Below the pieces are notes generated by a model. That model was not told the DNA's origin. It searched no databases and saw nothing but the letters and a program-made list of their open reading frames with translations. The translations under genes were made by a program, and so were the position numbers. A stretch of DNA of 17,901 nucleotides from Kutzneria sp035492655 (GTDB lineage: Bacteria > Actinomycetota > Actinomycetes > Mycobacteriales > Pseudonocardiaceae): contig DATJJB010000699.1 in NCBI GenBank assembly GCA_035492655.1, positions 1 to 17,901 of the forward strand. The letters run 5' to 3'. Below are positions 7,382-14,838 of the stretch, piece by piece (the stretch's first letter is position 1; the number at the start of each line of letters is the position of its first letter).

Positions 7382-10276
7382 ATGGTCCGATCAGCGTCGA
7401 CACGTTTCCCCGCCAGGCCAGGGATTTCGGCGCTGGTCGCCCTGCTCCTGCTGCCACTGGCGCCGGCGCACGTGGTCGCGCAGCAGGTGCGCGCCGAGAC
7501 CAGAACGTCGCCGCCCGCGTTCAGTCGGCAGCTGGGCTCGCCGACCGACTGGCAGGGCGCGAAGTGGATCAGTCCGGACAGCGCGGGCACGAACTCGTGG
7601 TCGGACTTCGTGCTCGACACCGACTTCACCATCAAGGCCGCCGCGGCCGGCATTGTCTTCCGCGCCAAGGACAGCGCGGACTACTACCTGTGGCAGATCA
7701 ACACGGTCACCACACCGGGCAAGGTGATGCTCCGCCCGCACGTCCAGGTCGCCGGCCACTTCACCACGCTGGCCGAGGTGGACCTCAGCGCCGTGCTGAC
7801 CCCGACCAACGCGGGCGACCGGCACCACTTGCGGATCAGGGCGGACGGCGCCGCCATCACCACGGCGATCGACGGCACGCAGGTGGACACCAGAACCGAC
7901 ACCTCGCTGGCACAGGGCACGATCGGATTCCGCACCTCGGTGAGCGCGAACGTGACCGAAGATGCCTTGTACGACAACCTGTCGGTGCACGCTCTCGACG
8001 GAACTCCGCTGTTCGCCGACGACTTCTCCGTCTCTCCGGATCCCCGGTTCGCCCAGCAGAAGATCGTCGGCGGCGAACTGGAGCCGGCCGGCGATCCGGT
8101 GTTGCTCGGCGCCGGCCACGCCGCGCCGATGCTGCGCCGCACGTTCACCCTGGGCAAGCCGATCGCGCACGCGGACGTTGCCGTCTACGGCCTCGGCTTC
8201 TACGAGTTGCACCTCAACGGCGGCAAGGTCGGTGACGCCGTGCTGACACCGGCCAACTCCCCCTACGACCGCCGGAACCTGTACGACACCTACGACGTCA
8301 CCAGCCAGCTCAAGCCAGGCGCCAACGCCGTGGGCATCATGCTCGGCAACGGCTACGGCCAGCACTTCAGCCCGTACGGATTTCGTTGGCTGGGACCGGA
8401 ACAGGCCATCATGACGCTGACCGTCACCTATACCGACGGCACGCGGCAGACCGTCACCACCGATCGTGACTGGTCGTGGTCCGACAGCCCGATCATCGCC
8501 GACGACATCTACAACGGCGAGACCTACGACGCACGCCAGGAGCAGCGCGGCTGGGACACGGCGGGATTCGACGCGTCGCACTGGCGGCCGGTGACCACCG
8601 TGGCCGCCCCGGCGGGCACGCTCACGTCCAGCACCCTGCCTCCGATCCGTGTCGTCCAGACACTGCGGCCGGTCAGGATGTCCCAGCCGGCGCCCGGCGT
8701 GTACGTCTACGACCTGGGACAGAACATCGCCGGTTGGGCGCGCGTCCGCGCCAAAGGGCCGGCCGGGACGCAGATCCAGCTGCGCACCGCCGAGGAACTC
8801 GGGCCGGACGGGCGTCTCGACACCACCACCAACCGCAATGCCGCGTCCACCGACACCTTCGTCCTGGCGGGCACCGGCGGCACTGAGAGCTACGAACCCC
8901 GCTTCGACTACCACGGTTTCCGCTACGTGGAGGTGACCGGCTTCCCGGGAACCGCCACTGTGGACAGTCTGGACGGCCGTGTCGTGCATGCCGATGTGCC
9001 CAGTACGGGCAGCTTCACGTCCTCCGACCCGACGCTGAACCAGCTGTGGCGCAACAATCGCTGGAGCATCCTCAACAACTCGATGTCCATCCCGACGGAC
9101 AACCCCGTCCGCGACGAGCGGACGCCGCCGGCGATGGACGTGCAGGCGTACAGCGCTGCGGCCATCCGCGAGTTCGGTATGGACGCCTTCTACGCCAACT
9201 ACCTCGCCGACCTGCCGCCGGGCACGGCGTTGCCCAACGATGCCGGCAACGCGCAGCAGCCGGACATGGCCGGCGGTCAGGTGACGTTGGCGTGGAACCT
9301 GTACGAGCAGTACGGCGATCGCGCGGCGCTGGCCGCCCGGTACCCGGCGATGAAAGCCTTCGTGGACACCAACAACGCCCAAGTTCCCAGCCACATCTGG
9401 CCGGACGACAGGGGATTCGGCGACTGGTGCCCGCCGGTGCACGACGGCGGTGTGAACGGCGGGCAGGGCGGGCCGAGCGAGGGCAGCTGTACCAGCGAGG
9501 TCTCCCTGGTGAACACCGCATTGTCCTATGTGCAGGCCGAGGACGTCGCGAAGGCGGCACAGGCGTTGGGAAAAACGGCCGACGCCGCCGCCTGCACGAT
9601 GTTGGCCGACAGCATCAAGCAGGCGTTCAACGCACACTTCCTCAACGCTGACGGCAGTTCCTACGCCGACGGCCGCCAGACCACCAGCATCCTCCCGCTC
9701 GCGTTCGACATGGTGCCGGCCGGCAACGTCACGGCGGTCGGCAACCGGCTGGTGGACACGGTGCTCACCAAGAACGGGGGCCACCTCGACACCGGCATCT
9801 TCGGCACGCGCTACCTCGTCGACGCGCTGGCCCGGGTCAACCGGGTCGACGTGGCGTTGACCATGCTGGACCAGCAGACCTACCCCGGCTTCGGCTACGA
9901 GATCAGCCGTGGCGCCACCAGCTCGTGGGAGGAATGGCTCTACAGCTCGAACATGGAGACCCACGACCACGCCATGTTCGCCGGCGTCAACGCCTCCTTG
10001 TACACCCAGCTCGCCGGCATCCGGCCGGCAGCGCCGGGATACGCGGCGTCGTTGATCGAGCCGCAGACGCCGGCCGGACTCTCGCACGTCGCCGCGACCA
10101 TGGACACCCCCTACGGCACGATCGCCGTCTCCTGGTGGAAAACCGCCAATTCGTTCGATCTGGACGTCACGATCCCGGTCAACACCACCGCGACCGTGTC
10201 CCTGCCGACCGCGGGCGGCGGTCGTGCCGCGCACGCCGTGGGCTCCGGCCACCGGCACTTCCACGTCACCTTGTGA
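7382..10276 (+). CDS. Secreted GH78 alpha-L-rhamnosidase with an inserted jelly-roll domain
   Basis: A 964-aa enzyme that removes terminal alpha-L-rhamnose from plant glycosides or polysaccharides outside the cell. The signal peptide is residues 1-33, with cleavage likely after VVA. W-x-x-AKWIS at 57-63 is the family's usual N-terminal strand. Residues about 75-217 form a LamG/DUF1080-like insert (GIVFRAKDSADYYLWQI...NLSVHALDG). After it the rhamnosidase N-domain resumes at MLRRTFTL (about 249). The alpha/alpha barrel carries DNPVRDERTPPAMD, in which Asp573, Glu579 and Asp586 match the acidic catalytic residues of the family. The predicted base is Glu850 in GATSSWEEW, with THDHAMF at 860-866. 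The usual G-W-x-G-D of the motif is T-P-P-A-M-D here. A beta-sandwich closes the protein (about 890-964). GAGGTGA precedes the ATG. It converges with the next gene with only 5 bp between them. Confidence 0.93.
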   Translation: MVRSASTRFPARPGISALVALLLLPLAPAHVVAQQVRAETRTSPPAFSRQLGSPTDWQGAKWISPDSAGTNSWSDFVLDTDFTIKAAAAGIVFRAKDSADYYLWQINTVTTPGKVMLRPHVQVAGHFTTLAEVDLSAVLTPTNAGDRHHLRIRADGAAITTAIDGTQVDTRTDTSLAQGTIGFRTSVSANVTEDALYDNLSVHALDGTPLFADDFSVSPDPRFAQQKIVGGELEPAGDPVLLGAGHAAPMLRRTFTLGKPIAHADVAVYGLGFYELHLNGGKVGDAVLTPANSPYDRRNLYDTYDVTSQLKPGANAVGIMLGNGYGQHFSPYGFRWLGPEQAIMTLTVTYTDGTRQTVTTDRDWSWSDSPIIADDIYNGETYDARQEQRGWDTAGFDASHWRPVTTVAAPAGTLTSSTLPPIRVVQTLRPVRMSQPAPGVYVYDLGQNIAGWARVRAKGPAGTQIQLRTAEELGPDGRLDTTTNRNAASTDTFVLAGTGGTESYEPRFDYHGFRYVEVTGFPGTATVDSLDGRVVHADVPSTGSFTSSDPTLNQLWRNNRWSILNNSMSIPTDNPVRDERTPPAMDVQAYSAAAIREFGMDAFYANYLADLPPGTALPNDAGNAQQPDMAGGQVTLAWNLYEQYGDRAALAARYPAMKAFVDTNNAQVPSHIWPDDRGFGDWCPPVHDGGVNGGQGGPSEGSCTSEVSLVNTALSYVQAEDVAKAAQALGKTADAAACTMLADSIKQAFNAHFLNADGSSYADGRQTTSILPLAFDMVPAGNVTAVGNRLVDTVLTKNGGHLDTGIFGTRYLVDALARVNRVDVALTMLDQQTYPGFGYEISRGATSSWEEWLYSSNMETHDHAMFAGVNASLYTQLAGIRPAAPGYAASLIEPQTPAGLSHVAATMDTPYGTIAVSWWKTANSFDLDVTIPVNTTATVSLPTAGGGRAAHAVGSGHRHFHVTL

Positions 10277-10281
10277 GGGAG

Positions 10282-10725
10282 TCAGGACCGGGCAGCCGTG
10301 CCGCTGGGCGGTTCAGGGCGGAATCGTCCGATGACCTTGACGATCATGCCGCCCGCCACGCCACCCACCGCACCGAGAACCAGCGTGAACAGCACCAGGG
10401 ACACGCCCATGCCCAACCACACCAACGCCCCCGGCCACGAACCGTTGACGAGGGTGTAGAGCACCGTCGCCGTGAACACGACGACATGGCCGGTCAGCGC
10501 GGTCACCGCGCCGGTGGCCATGGCCGAGTTGACACCACCGTGCCGTGCGGCCAGGAACCCGGCCCCGATGTAGTAAGGGAAGTACAGCACAAGGGCGATC
10601 ATCGGGACCGGCGCATCCCAGTCCCGCATCAGATAACCCGACACGGACATCAGGAACCCGCACAGCAGTCCGTACGGGTAGACCGCGCGTGACCAATCAC
10701 CCGGCAGGGCTTCCACAGCCAGCAT
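10282..10725 (-). CDS. Small four-segment membrane protein, unknown function
   Basis: A 147-aa hydrophobic protein not recognised as any named family. Four membrane segments are visible at about residues 15-32, 41-60, 66-93 and 99-127. The loops are short and the C-terminal tail is basic (KVIGRFRPEPPSG). The last segment is rich in small residues (GAVGGVAGGM), suggesting helix packing. The start is uncertain. The ATG at 10723-10725 gives a compact N-terminus, with GGAG about 14 bases upstream, which is far. In-frame GTG codons at 10755 and 10773 would add 10 or 16 residues but have no better ribosome site. It stands alone on the minus strand between two plus-strand genes and is probably divergently transcribed from the I36-like gene. 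Codon usage looks like its neighbours. Confidence 0.6.
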   Translation of the reverse strand: MLAVEALPGDWSRAVYPYGLLCGFLMSVSGYLMRDWDAPVPMIALVLYFPYYIGAGFLAARHGGVNSAMATGAVTALTGHVVVFTATVLYTLVNGSWPGALVWLGMGVSLVLFTLVLGAVGGVAGGMIVKVIGRFRPEPPSGTAARS

Positions 10726-10819
10726 GTCGCAGCCGTGAACCGCTCCGTTACGCACGCTCGCCAGTGATGCCACCTTGGTGCCGCGGTGAAGACGATCGGG
10801 CAGGGCGAGACCGTCCGGT

Positions 10820-10848
10820 CCTGGTCGCGTAGAAGGGTTTCGACCAGG
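10820..10848. repeat. Inverted repeat in the divergent intergenic region
   Basis: CCTGGTCG (10820-10827) and CGACCAGG (10841-10848) form a perfect 8-bp dyad with a 13-base loop. Beyond it, GGTCC on the left could pair with GGACC on the right across a bulge that holds TTCGAA. It lies between the membrane protein start and the inhibitor gene. It could be an operator or a leader hairpin; no further evidence was seen. Confidence 0.4.
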
Positions 10849-10922
10849 TTCGAAGGACCCTCCCGGCGCGGGGCGGTCTCAGTACAGTCCGCGTCCAGCA
10901 CATCACTCTCTCAGGAGGCAAG

Positions 10923-11390
10923 ATGAGAAAAGCATTGTGTGTGCTGGTGGTTGTTCTCGGAGCCCTGGTCAGCCTGGTGAGCACCGCCAGCGCCGACACC
11001 AGCCCGGCCGCTGCGGCCAGACCCGCCACGGCGGGCTGGGCGCAGACGTCCGACGCCGGCGTCGCGCCGCTGGCTCTGAGCTGTCCCTCGGGCGACCTCT
11101 GCGTCTGGCCGGTCACCGATGGCAGCCGCAACCGCTGCAGTTGGGTGAACAGCGACAACGACTGGTGGAACACGCCCGTCGTGTGCAGCTGGGCGTCCAG
11201 CCAGACGGTCAAAGCCATCTACAACCACGGCACCAGTTCGAGTTTCAGCGGTGTCTGCCTGTACGCCAACGCGAACTACAGCCACTGGCTGTACTACGTG
11301 CCGCAAGGCCAGTCGTATGTGCCTCCTACCCAGTACATCGTCCGGTCCCACCGCTGGGTGAGCTCTGGCAACGACTGCTTCAACTCCTAG
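10923..11390 (+). CDS. Secreted peptidase inhibitor family I36-like protein
   Basis: A 155-aa exported protein. The signal peptide is residues 1-24 (basic MRK, a hydrophobic core, cleavage after ASA), followed by an Ala/Pro-rich linker to about residue 50. The folded part has six cysteines (54, 60, 72, 88, 112, 152), enough for three disulfides. It has the start CPSGDLCVWP, typical of the I36 group, which contains actinomycete metalloprotease inhibitors with a crystallin-like fold. Many aromatic residues follow (DWWNTPVVCSW, NYSHWLYYVPQG). The ribosome site AGGAGG at 10913-10918 is a strong match, four bases before the ATG. The target protease is unknown. Many I36-like proteins have no tested inhibitory role, so the function is by family only. 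It is a single-gene unit, convergent with the regulator downstream. Confidence 0.8.
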   Translation: MRKALCVLVVVLGALVSLVSTASADTSPAAAARPATAGWAQTSDAGVAPLALSCPSGDLCVWPVTDGSRNRCSWVNSDNDWWNTPVVCSWASSQTVKAIYNHGTSSSFSGVCLYANANYSHWLYYVPQGQSYVPPTQYIVRSHRWVSSGNDCFNS

Positions 11391-11411
11391 TCGACGCCGT
11401 GAAGGGCTGCT

Positions 11412-11446
11412 CCGCCGCGCCGACAGAGTCGGGCTCGACGCGGCGG
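11412..11446. terminator. Nested hairpin between convergent genes, possible bidirectional terminator
   Basis: An outer 8-bp perfect repeat, CCGCCGCG (11412-11419) and CGCGGCGG (11439-11446), encloses a second hairpin, CCGAC-aga-GTCGG (11420-11432). It lies 22 bp after the I36-like stop and 55 bp beyond the stop of the minus-strand regulator, where a shared terminator would be expected. No T-run. Confidence 0.55.
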
Positions 11447-11500
11447 GGTGGCTGTCGTCGTCGGTGGGTGTCGCGTCGGTGAAACCGCAGGACGCCGCGT

Positions 11501-12493
11501 TCAGCGTCCGGCGGCGAGCACCCGCAGCCCCAGCGGCGTGATCAGGTGGTGGGCGAAGTTCTCCTCGCGCTCCGTGGCGATGAGACCGGCCTCGCGCAGG
11601 ACGCCGGTGTGGTGGCTCACCGTGGCCGGGGCGACGCCAACCAGCTTCGCCAGCCTGGTGGTGGTGCTCCCGCCGACCACCGACCGCAGGATCGACGCCC
11701 TGGTGGAGCCCAGCAGTGCCGTCAGGTGGTCGCCGTCGGCACGCCCGGCCGCCAGGAGCCGTGATTCGGTGCCAATGGGGAACACCAGCGCGGGAGGCAG
11801 CTGGGGGTCCGCCAGGGCCACGGGGTGGTGCAGGACGAAGTAGCAGGGGATCAGCACCAGCCCCCGGCCGTCCAGGTGCAGGTCGCGATCGAGGGGGTAG
11901 CCGATGGACAGCACGGGCGGATCCCACCGCGTGGCGGGTCCCAGCGCGGCCAGCAGCCCCTCCGGGCCGCTGTGCAGGTACCGCTGGATCAAGGGCGTCA
12001 CGGCGGAGCACAGCCCGTCCTCGATCGTCGGCAGGTAGGGCGCGATCACGGACCCGAAGTAGACGCGCAAGGCGTCGCGCAGCCGCCGGAGTGCCGCTGG
12101 CCGCCCTCTGGCGAGGTCGTTCAGCCAGCTCGCCTCCGGTCCTGACGCGGGCCGGATCAGGTCGATTTCCGCACGCAGGCGGTCCGGCTCCGTCGACAGG
12201 ACCGCGTCCACGCACTCGTCGATGCCGCACAGGTCTTCCGGTGGGGTGAGGAGATCCGGGAAGTAAGCCGCGTGCGGCGCCACCGTCACCACGGCGTGCA
12301 GCGCTGTTCGCAGGTCCGGATCATGTAACGCGAGCTCGCGCACATGGCGGCGCCACGCGCCGAACGACAGATCGTCGTCCTTGTGTTGCAGGATCTGCGC
12401 ACTGCTGACGATTTCCCACATCAGGTCGGGTTTCAGCCGCAACCGCGTGCGCGCGATGTCCTGATCGGTGAAGTGGATACGCAACTGCGGCAT
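11501..12493 (-). CDS. ArsR-type transcriptional regulator with a C-terminal winged helix
   Basis: A 330-aa DNA-binding protein. The helix-turn-helix is at the C-terminus, about residues 260-330 (ASILRSVVGGSTTTRLAKLVGVAPATVSHHTGVLREAGLIATERE), with the ArsR-like recognition pattern PATVSHHTGVLREAGL. The long N-terminal region (about 1-250) begins LRIHFTDQDIARTRLR...MWEIVSSAQ. I recall this architecture in actinomycete regulators (N-terminal part possibly DUF5937), where the sensor ligand is unknown. No metal-binding cysteine pair is evident. The ATG at 12491-12493 was preferred over a longer frame because GGGGGGCGG precedes it and the family's LRIHFT start follows. A rare TTA codon encodes Leu56. 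Its target could be the convergent I36-like gene or the decayed genes upstream; nothing in the sequence decides this. Confidence 0.85.
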   Translation of the reverse strand: MPQLRIHFTDQDIARTRLRLKPDLMWEIVSSAQILQHKDDDLSFGAWRRHVRELALHDPDLRTALHAVVTVAPHAAYFPDLLTPPEDLCGIDECVDAVLSTEPDRLRAEIDLIRPASGPEASWLNDLARGRPAALRRLRDALRVYFGSVIAPYLPTIEDGLCSAVTPLIQRYLHSGPEGLLAALGPATRWDPPVLSIGYPLDRDLHLDGRGLVLIPCYFVLHHPVALADPQLPPALVFPIGTESRLLAAGRADGDHLTALLGSTRASILRSVVGGSTTTRLAKLVGVAPATVSHHTGVLREAGLIATEREENFAHHLITPLGLRVLAAGR

Positions 12494-12581
12494 GTCCGCC
12501 CCCCAGGAGCTGCCGTGGCCTCCACCTGAGAAGTCAACCGCACCCGGGCGCAGATGCAACCCCGGCTCGAAGTCGGCCGGC

Positions 12582-12833
12582 CTATTTCTGGTTGGGGCGG
12601 TTGAGGTAGCGGCGTGCGATGTCCGCGAAGTGCTGTATCTCGGGCATCGTGCGGTGGCGGGTGTAGGCGAGCGCCTCCAGTCGCTCCTCGACGGCGACGA
12701 GGGGACGCCTGCGGGGTGCGCTGTCGCCCCGCCAGCCCGGCAGCGAGCCGGGATCGTCGACCAGCGGCATGGACCGCAGGTCTTCCAAGGTCAGCCGGGC
12801 GGCCTGGGCCAGTGGGCAGGAGGCCGGGACCGG
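12582..12833 (-). pseudogene. LysR-family regulator remnant, C-terminal effector-domain fragment only
   Basis: Read on the minus strand from about 12833 to the TAG at 12582-12584, some 83 codons resemble the end of a LysR effector-binding domain: CPLAQAARLTLEDLRSMPLVDDP, then VAVEERLEALAYTRH, then ARRYLNRPNQK, which fits the common 'A..Y.RPd' ending. The family is normally about 300 residues with an N-terminal helix-turn-helix. Here the N-terminal two thirds are missing, and upstream of 12833 the same frame no longer resembles the family. On the other strand, an alpha/beta hydrolase fragment begins at exactly this point. I treat it as a dead 3' fragment produced by a deletion. The family call rests on pattern recognition alone. 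Confidence 0.6.
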
Positions 12834-13091
12834 ATCGCCGCGTTCGCGCAGCGTCCCGTCACCGCCGAAGCGCTGGGCGGCGTGGTGTCGGAGGTGCCCG
12901 CCGAGGACGTGCCGAGGTGGCAGGTCGTCGCGACCGAGGACAACCCGGTCCCGACCGAACCGCAGCGGTTGGTCGCCCACCGGGTCGGTGCGGAGATCAT
13001 CGAGGCGGACTGCGGCCACGATGTCGCCACCGCCCGGCCGAAGCAGGTACTCGAGGCCGTGCTGGCGGCGGCCGCCGCGGTCGGCGCCTGA
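12831..13091 (+). pseudogene. Alpha/beta hydrolase remnant, C-terminal fragment only
   Basis: Eighty-six codons ending at TGA 13089-13091 read as the last third of an alpha/beta-fold hydrolase. FAQRPVTAEAL is followed by a strand and loop with the acid residue (VPRWQVVATEDNPVPTEPQRLVAHRVGAEIIEAD). The catalytic-histidine motif CGHDVATARPKQVLEAVLAAA comes last. The common family form is W-x-x-VAT-x-D-x-x-I-P-P-E-x-Q-R ... SHAV. The nucleophile-elbow half (G-x-S-x-G) is absent. The open frame continues upstream of 12831, but there it reads antisense to the LysR remnant and has no hydrolase character. No start codon with a ribosome site sits at the 5' edge. The fragment is therefore presumed non-functional. 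Confidence 0.7.
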
Positions 13092-13126
13092 CCGGCGGAC
13101 GAACAAGAGCGCAGAAGGGAAAACCG

Positions 13127-13513
13127 GTGGAGCCGATTGTGGTGCCGGGTTGGATACAGGAGTACGTCGGTGCGTGCAACCGGCACGACGCCGCGGCGGT
13201 GGTCGCGATGATGGCGGAGGACGTGCGGGTGGTCGACACCGCGTTCGGCGGGGAGTTCACCGGCCGTGAGGCGGTGCGGCAGCTCCTGCTCGGCATGGAT
13301 GCGGGCTTGTCCAGCGACTACCGGTTCACGGTCCGGAAAGTCGTTGTCTCGGATGAGGACTACGCCTTCGAATGGGTTCTGTCCGGAACCCACGACCGCG
13401 CCAACCCGGCACTCGGATTACCCGCCACCGGCAAGGCGTTCGCGGTTCCCGGATTGACGATCGGCGCCCTCCGGGCAGCGACTCACCTCAGCACGGACGG
13501 CGGGAACCGATGA
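13127..13513 (+). CDS. SnoaL/NTF2-like small protein with an abnormal C-terminus
   Basis: A 128-aa cone-fold protein of the SnoaL-like/ester-cyclase group. WIQEYVGACNRHDAAAVVAMMAEDVRVVDTAFGGEFTGREAVRQLLLGMDAG is the typical N-terminal helix pair and first strands. FEWVLSGTHDRANPALGLPATGKAFAVPGLTIGAL is the typical central sheet. The family then usually reads a strand, a basic turn and a D-Y-W-D motif. Here the last 18 residues (from RAATHLSTDGGNR) do not fit, and no such motif appears in the other frames nearby. The end therefore looks lost or replaced. The start is GTG 13127-13129, with AAGGGA about seven bases upstream; the longer open frame upstream is antisense to the remnants. It has one rare TTA codon (13418-13420). 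Its stop overlaps an ATG (ATGA) that opens only a long spurious frame. It may be a decaying gene. Confidence 0.7.
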   Translation: MEPIVVPGWIQEYVGACNRHDAAAVVAMMAEDVRVVDTAFGGEFTGREAVRQLLLGMDAGLSSDYRFTVRKVVVSDEDYAFEWVLSGTHDRANPALGLPATGKAFAVPGLTIGALRAATHLSTDGGNR

Positions 13514-13578
13514 AGTTCTTGTGGCGCATGGTGGATGAGACGATTGTCGGGGCGGTGATCCACGTTCTCACGTGCCGA

Positions 13579-13617
13579 CTGACCGGCGGGCGGAGGCGGT
13601 GCGACGCTGCCGGTCAG
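13579..13617 (-). terminator. Hairpin overlapping the MFS stop codon, possible terminator
   Basis: CTGACCGGC (13579-13587) and GCCGGTCAG (13609-13617) form a perfect 9-bp dyad with a 21-base loop. On the minus strand the first arm contains the TGA of the MFS gene. It could terminate both this transcript and the plus-strand SnoaL-like transcript arriving from the other side. No T-run. Confidence 0.5.
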
Positions 13618-14837
13618 CCTTCGGTGACATTGAGCGGCTGGTTGTTCCGCCGCAGCAGGAATGCGGTCAGGACGCCGGCGAGGGCGGACGCGATGCCGAG
13701 GACGGCGAGCGCGCCTTGGAGTCCGCCGGCGCCGGCACCGATGGCGGCGAGGGCGAGCGGGCACACGAATTCGCCGAGGAACAGTGTGCCGGTCCACAGG
13801 CCGGTGCCGCGGCCCCGCTGGTCGAAGGTGAGCCGGTTGACCGCCCACGTCAACAGGGTGGGCAGCAACATGCCGGTGCCGAAGCCGGTGAAGACCGCGC
13901 CGACGGTGATGACGACCGGCGAGACGGTGGCGAACACCAGGAGGAGACCCGCGGCGGACAGACCGAACTCGACGGGCAGCAGCACCCGGGGCGTCTTGCC
14001 GGACAGGCGGCTGAACGCGATCGCTCCCGCGGCCGTCGCCAGGGACATGATCGCGGAGATCGCCCCGATGGTCCCGGTGGCGGCCACTCCCACACCAGTG
14101 AGCACATAGGACAGTTCGACGATCAGGGCGTAGAAGACGACGCCGCCGAACAGGGTGACCAGGCACGGCGCGGCCAGCTGCCGCCAGGGCAGTCTCACCA
14201 GGTGCTTGCTCGGCTTGCCGTTCGACGTGGGCTGCCAGAGTTTGAGCGCCATGGGAATCGCCAGCGGGGCGGCGACGGCGTACAGCCAGAACGGCGTGCG
14301 CCAGCCTGATGCGCCGAGAATGCCGCCGAGCGCCAGGAACACGGTGGCCGACAAGGTTGCGACCAGGGTCTGCAGGCCCAGGTAACGCGCCCGGCGCGCG
14401 CCGGACCAGTAGTCACCGATGAGGGTGGTGCAGCAGGTCATGATGGCGCCCTCGCACAGCCCGACGAGCACCCGGCTCACCAGGATCGCGCCGAGTGAGT
14501 CCAGATAGAGCGGAGCTGTGCCGAAGACGGTGTAGGCGAGCATGGCCAGCAGCAGCAACCGTTTCCGGTCGATCCGGTCGACGACGACGCCGGCGAACGG
14601 CGCGGTCAGGCCGATCAGCAGCGCCGGCGCGGTCAGCACGATCGGGACGAGGACGTCGGCGCCGGGCGTGTCCGCGAACGCCCGGGACAGCTGGGGCAGG
14701 ACGGGCGCGATGAGGACGGCGCCGAGCACCGACATGCAGCTCCCCGCGAGCAGCAGGAGCAGCTGGACCGGGCCGGCGGCCCGCCGGCCGGTCGCAGAGG
14801 CTGCTGGTGGCAGGTTCACCGTTGGGCTTTCCGGCAT
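13614..14837 (-). CDS. Major facilitator superfamily transporter
   Basis: A 407-aa inner-membrane transporter with about twelve hydrophobic segments in two halves, and a central loop near residue 210 (WQPTSNGKPSKHLVRLPWRQ). MFS motif A is clear between segments 2 and 3 (GLTAPFAGVVVDRIDRKRLL). GFGTGMLLPTLLTWAVNRL is a drug-exporter-like helix in the second half. It probably moves a small organic molecule by proton antiport; substrate and direction are unknown. The ATG at 14835-14837 has AGGTG five bases upstream; the open frame continues upstream only as a shadow of the LysR gene. It lies downstream of LysR on the same strand with a 95-bp gap, so it may be co-transcribed or have its own promoter. 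The ribosome site is inside the hairpin described separately. Confidence 0.93.
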   Translation of the reverse strand: MPESPTVNLPPAASATGRRAAGPVQLLLLLAGSCMSVLGAVLIAPVLPQLSRAFADTPGADVLVPIVLTAPALLIGLTAPFAGVVVDRIDRKRLLLLAMLAYTVFGTAPLYLDSLGAILVSRVLVGLCEGAIMTCCTTLIGDYWSGARRARYLGLQTLVATLSATVFLALGGILGASGWRTPFWLYAVAAPLAIPMALKLWQPTSNGKPSKHLVRLPWRQLAAPCLVTLFGGVVFYALIVELSYVLTGVGVAATGTIGAISAIMSLATAAGAIAFSRLSGKTPRVLLPVEFGLSAAGLLLVFATVSPVVITVGAVFTGFGTGMLLPTLLTWAVNRLTFDQRGRGTGLWTGTLFLGEFVCPLALAAIGAGAGGLQGALAVLGIASALAGVLTAFLLRRNNQPLNVTEG

Positions 14838-14838
14838 G

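Noticed and set aside
7391..10264. A 957-codon open frame antisense to the rhamnosidase
   Set aside because: It is a mirror of the high GC third positions of the real gene. The translation is low-complexity Arg/Gly/Val/His-rich, without domains or a ribosome site.
12614..13126. Upstream extension of the SnoaL-like frame (to 299 codons)
   Set aside because: It overlaps the two remnants in another frame with Arg-rich low-complexity sequence. GTG 13127 has a proper ribosome site.
13092..13126. Possible fusion of the hydrolase remnant with the SnoaL-like protein
   Set aside because: The remnant ends at its own TGA and the next gene is in another frame with its own ribosome site.
13510..14109. 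Frame starting MKFLWRMVDETIVGAVIHVLT after the SnoaL-like stop (ATGA overlap)
   Set aside because: After about 25 residues it runs antisense through the MFS gene. The first residues are not recognised, and there is no independent support for a gene.
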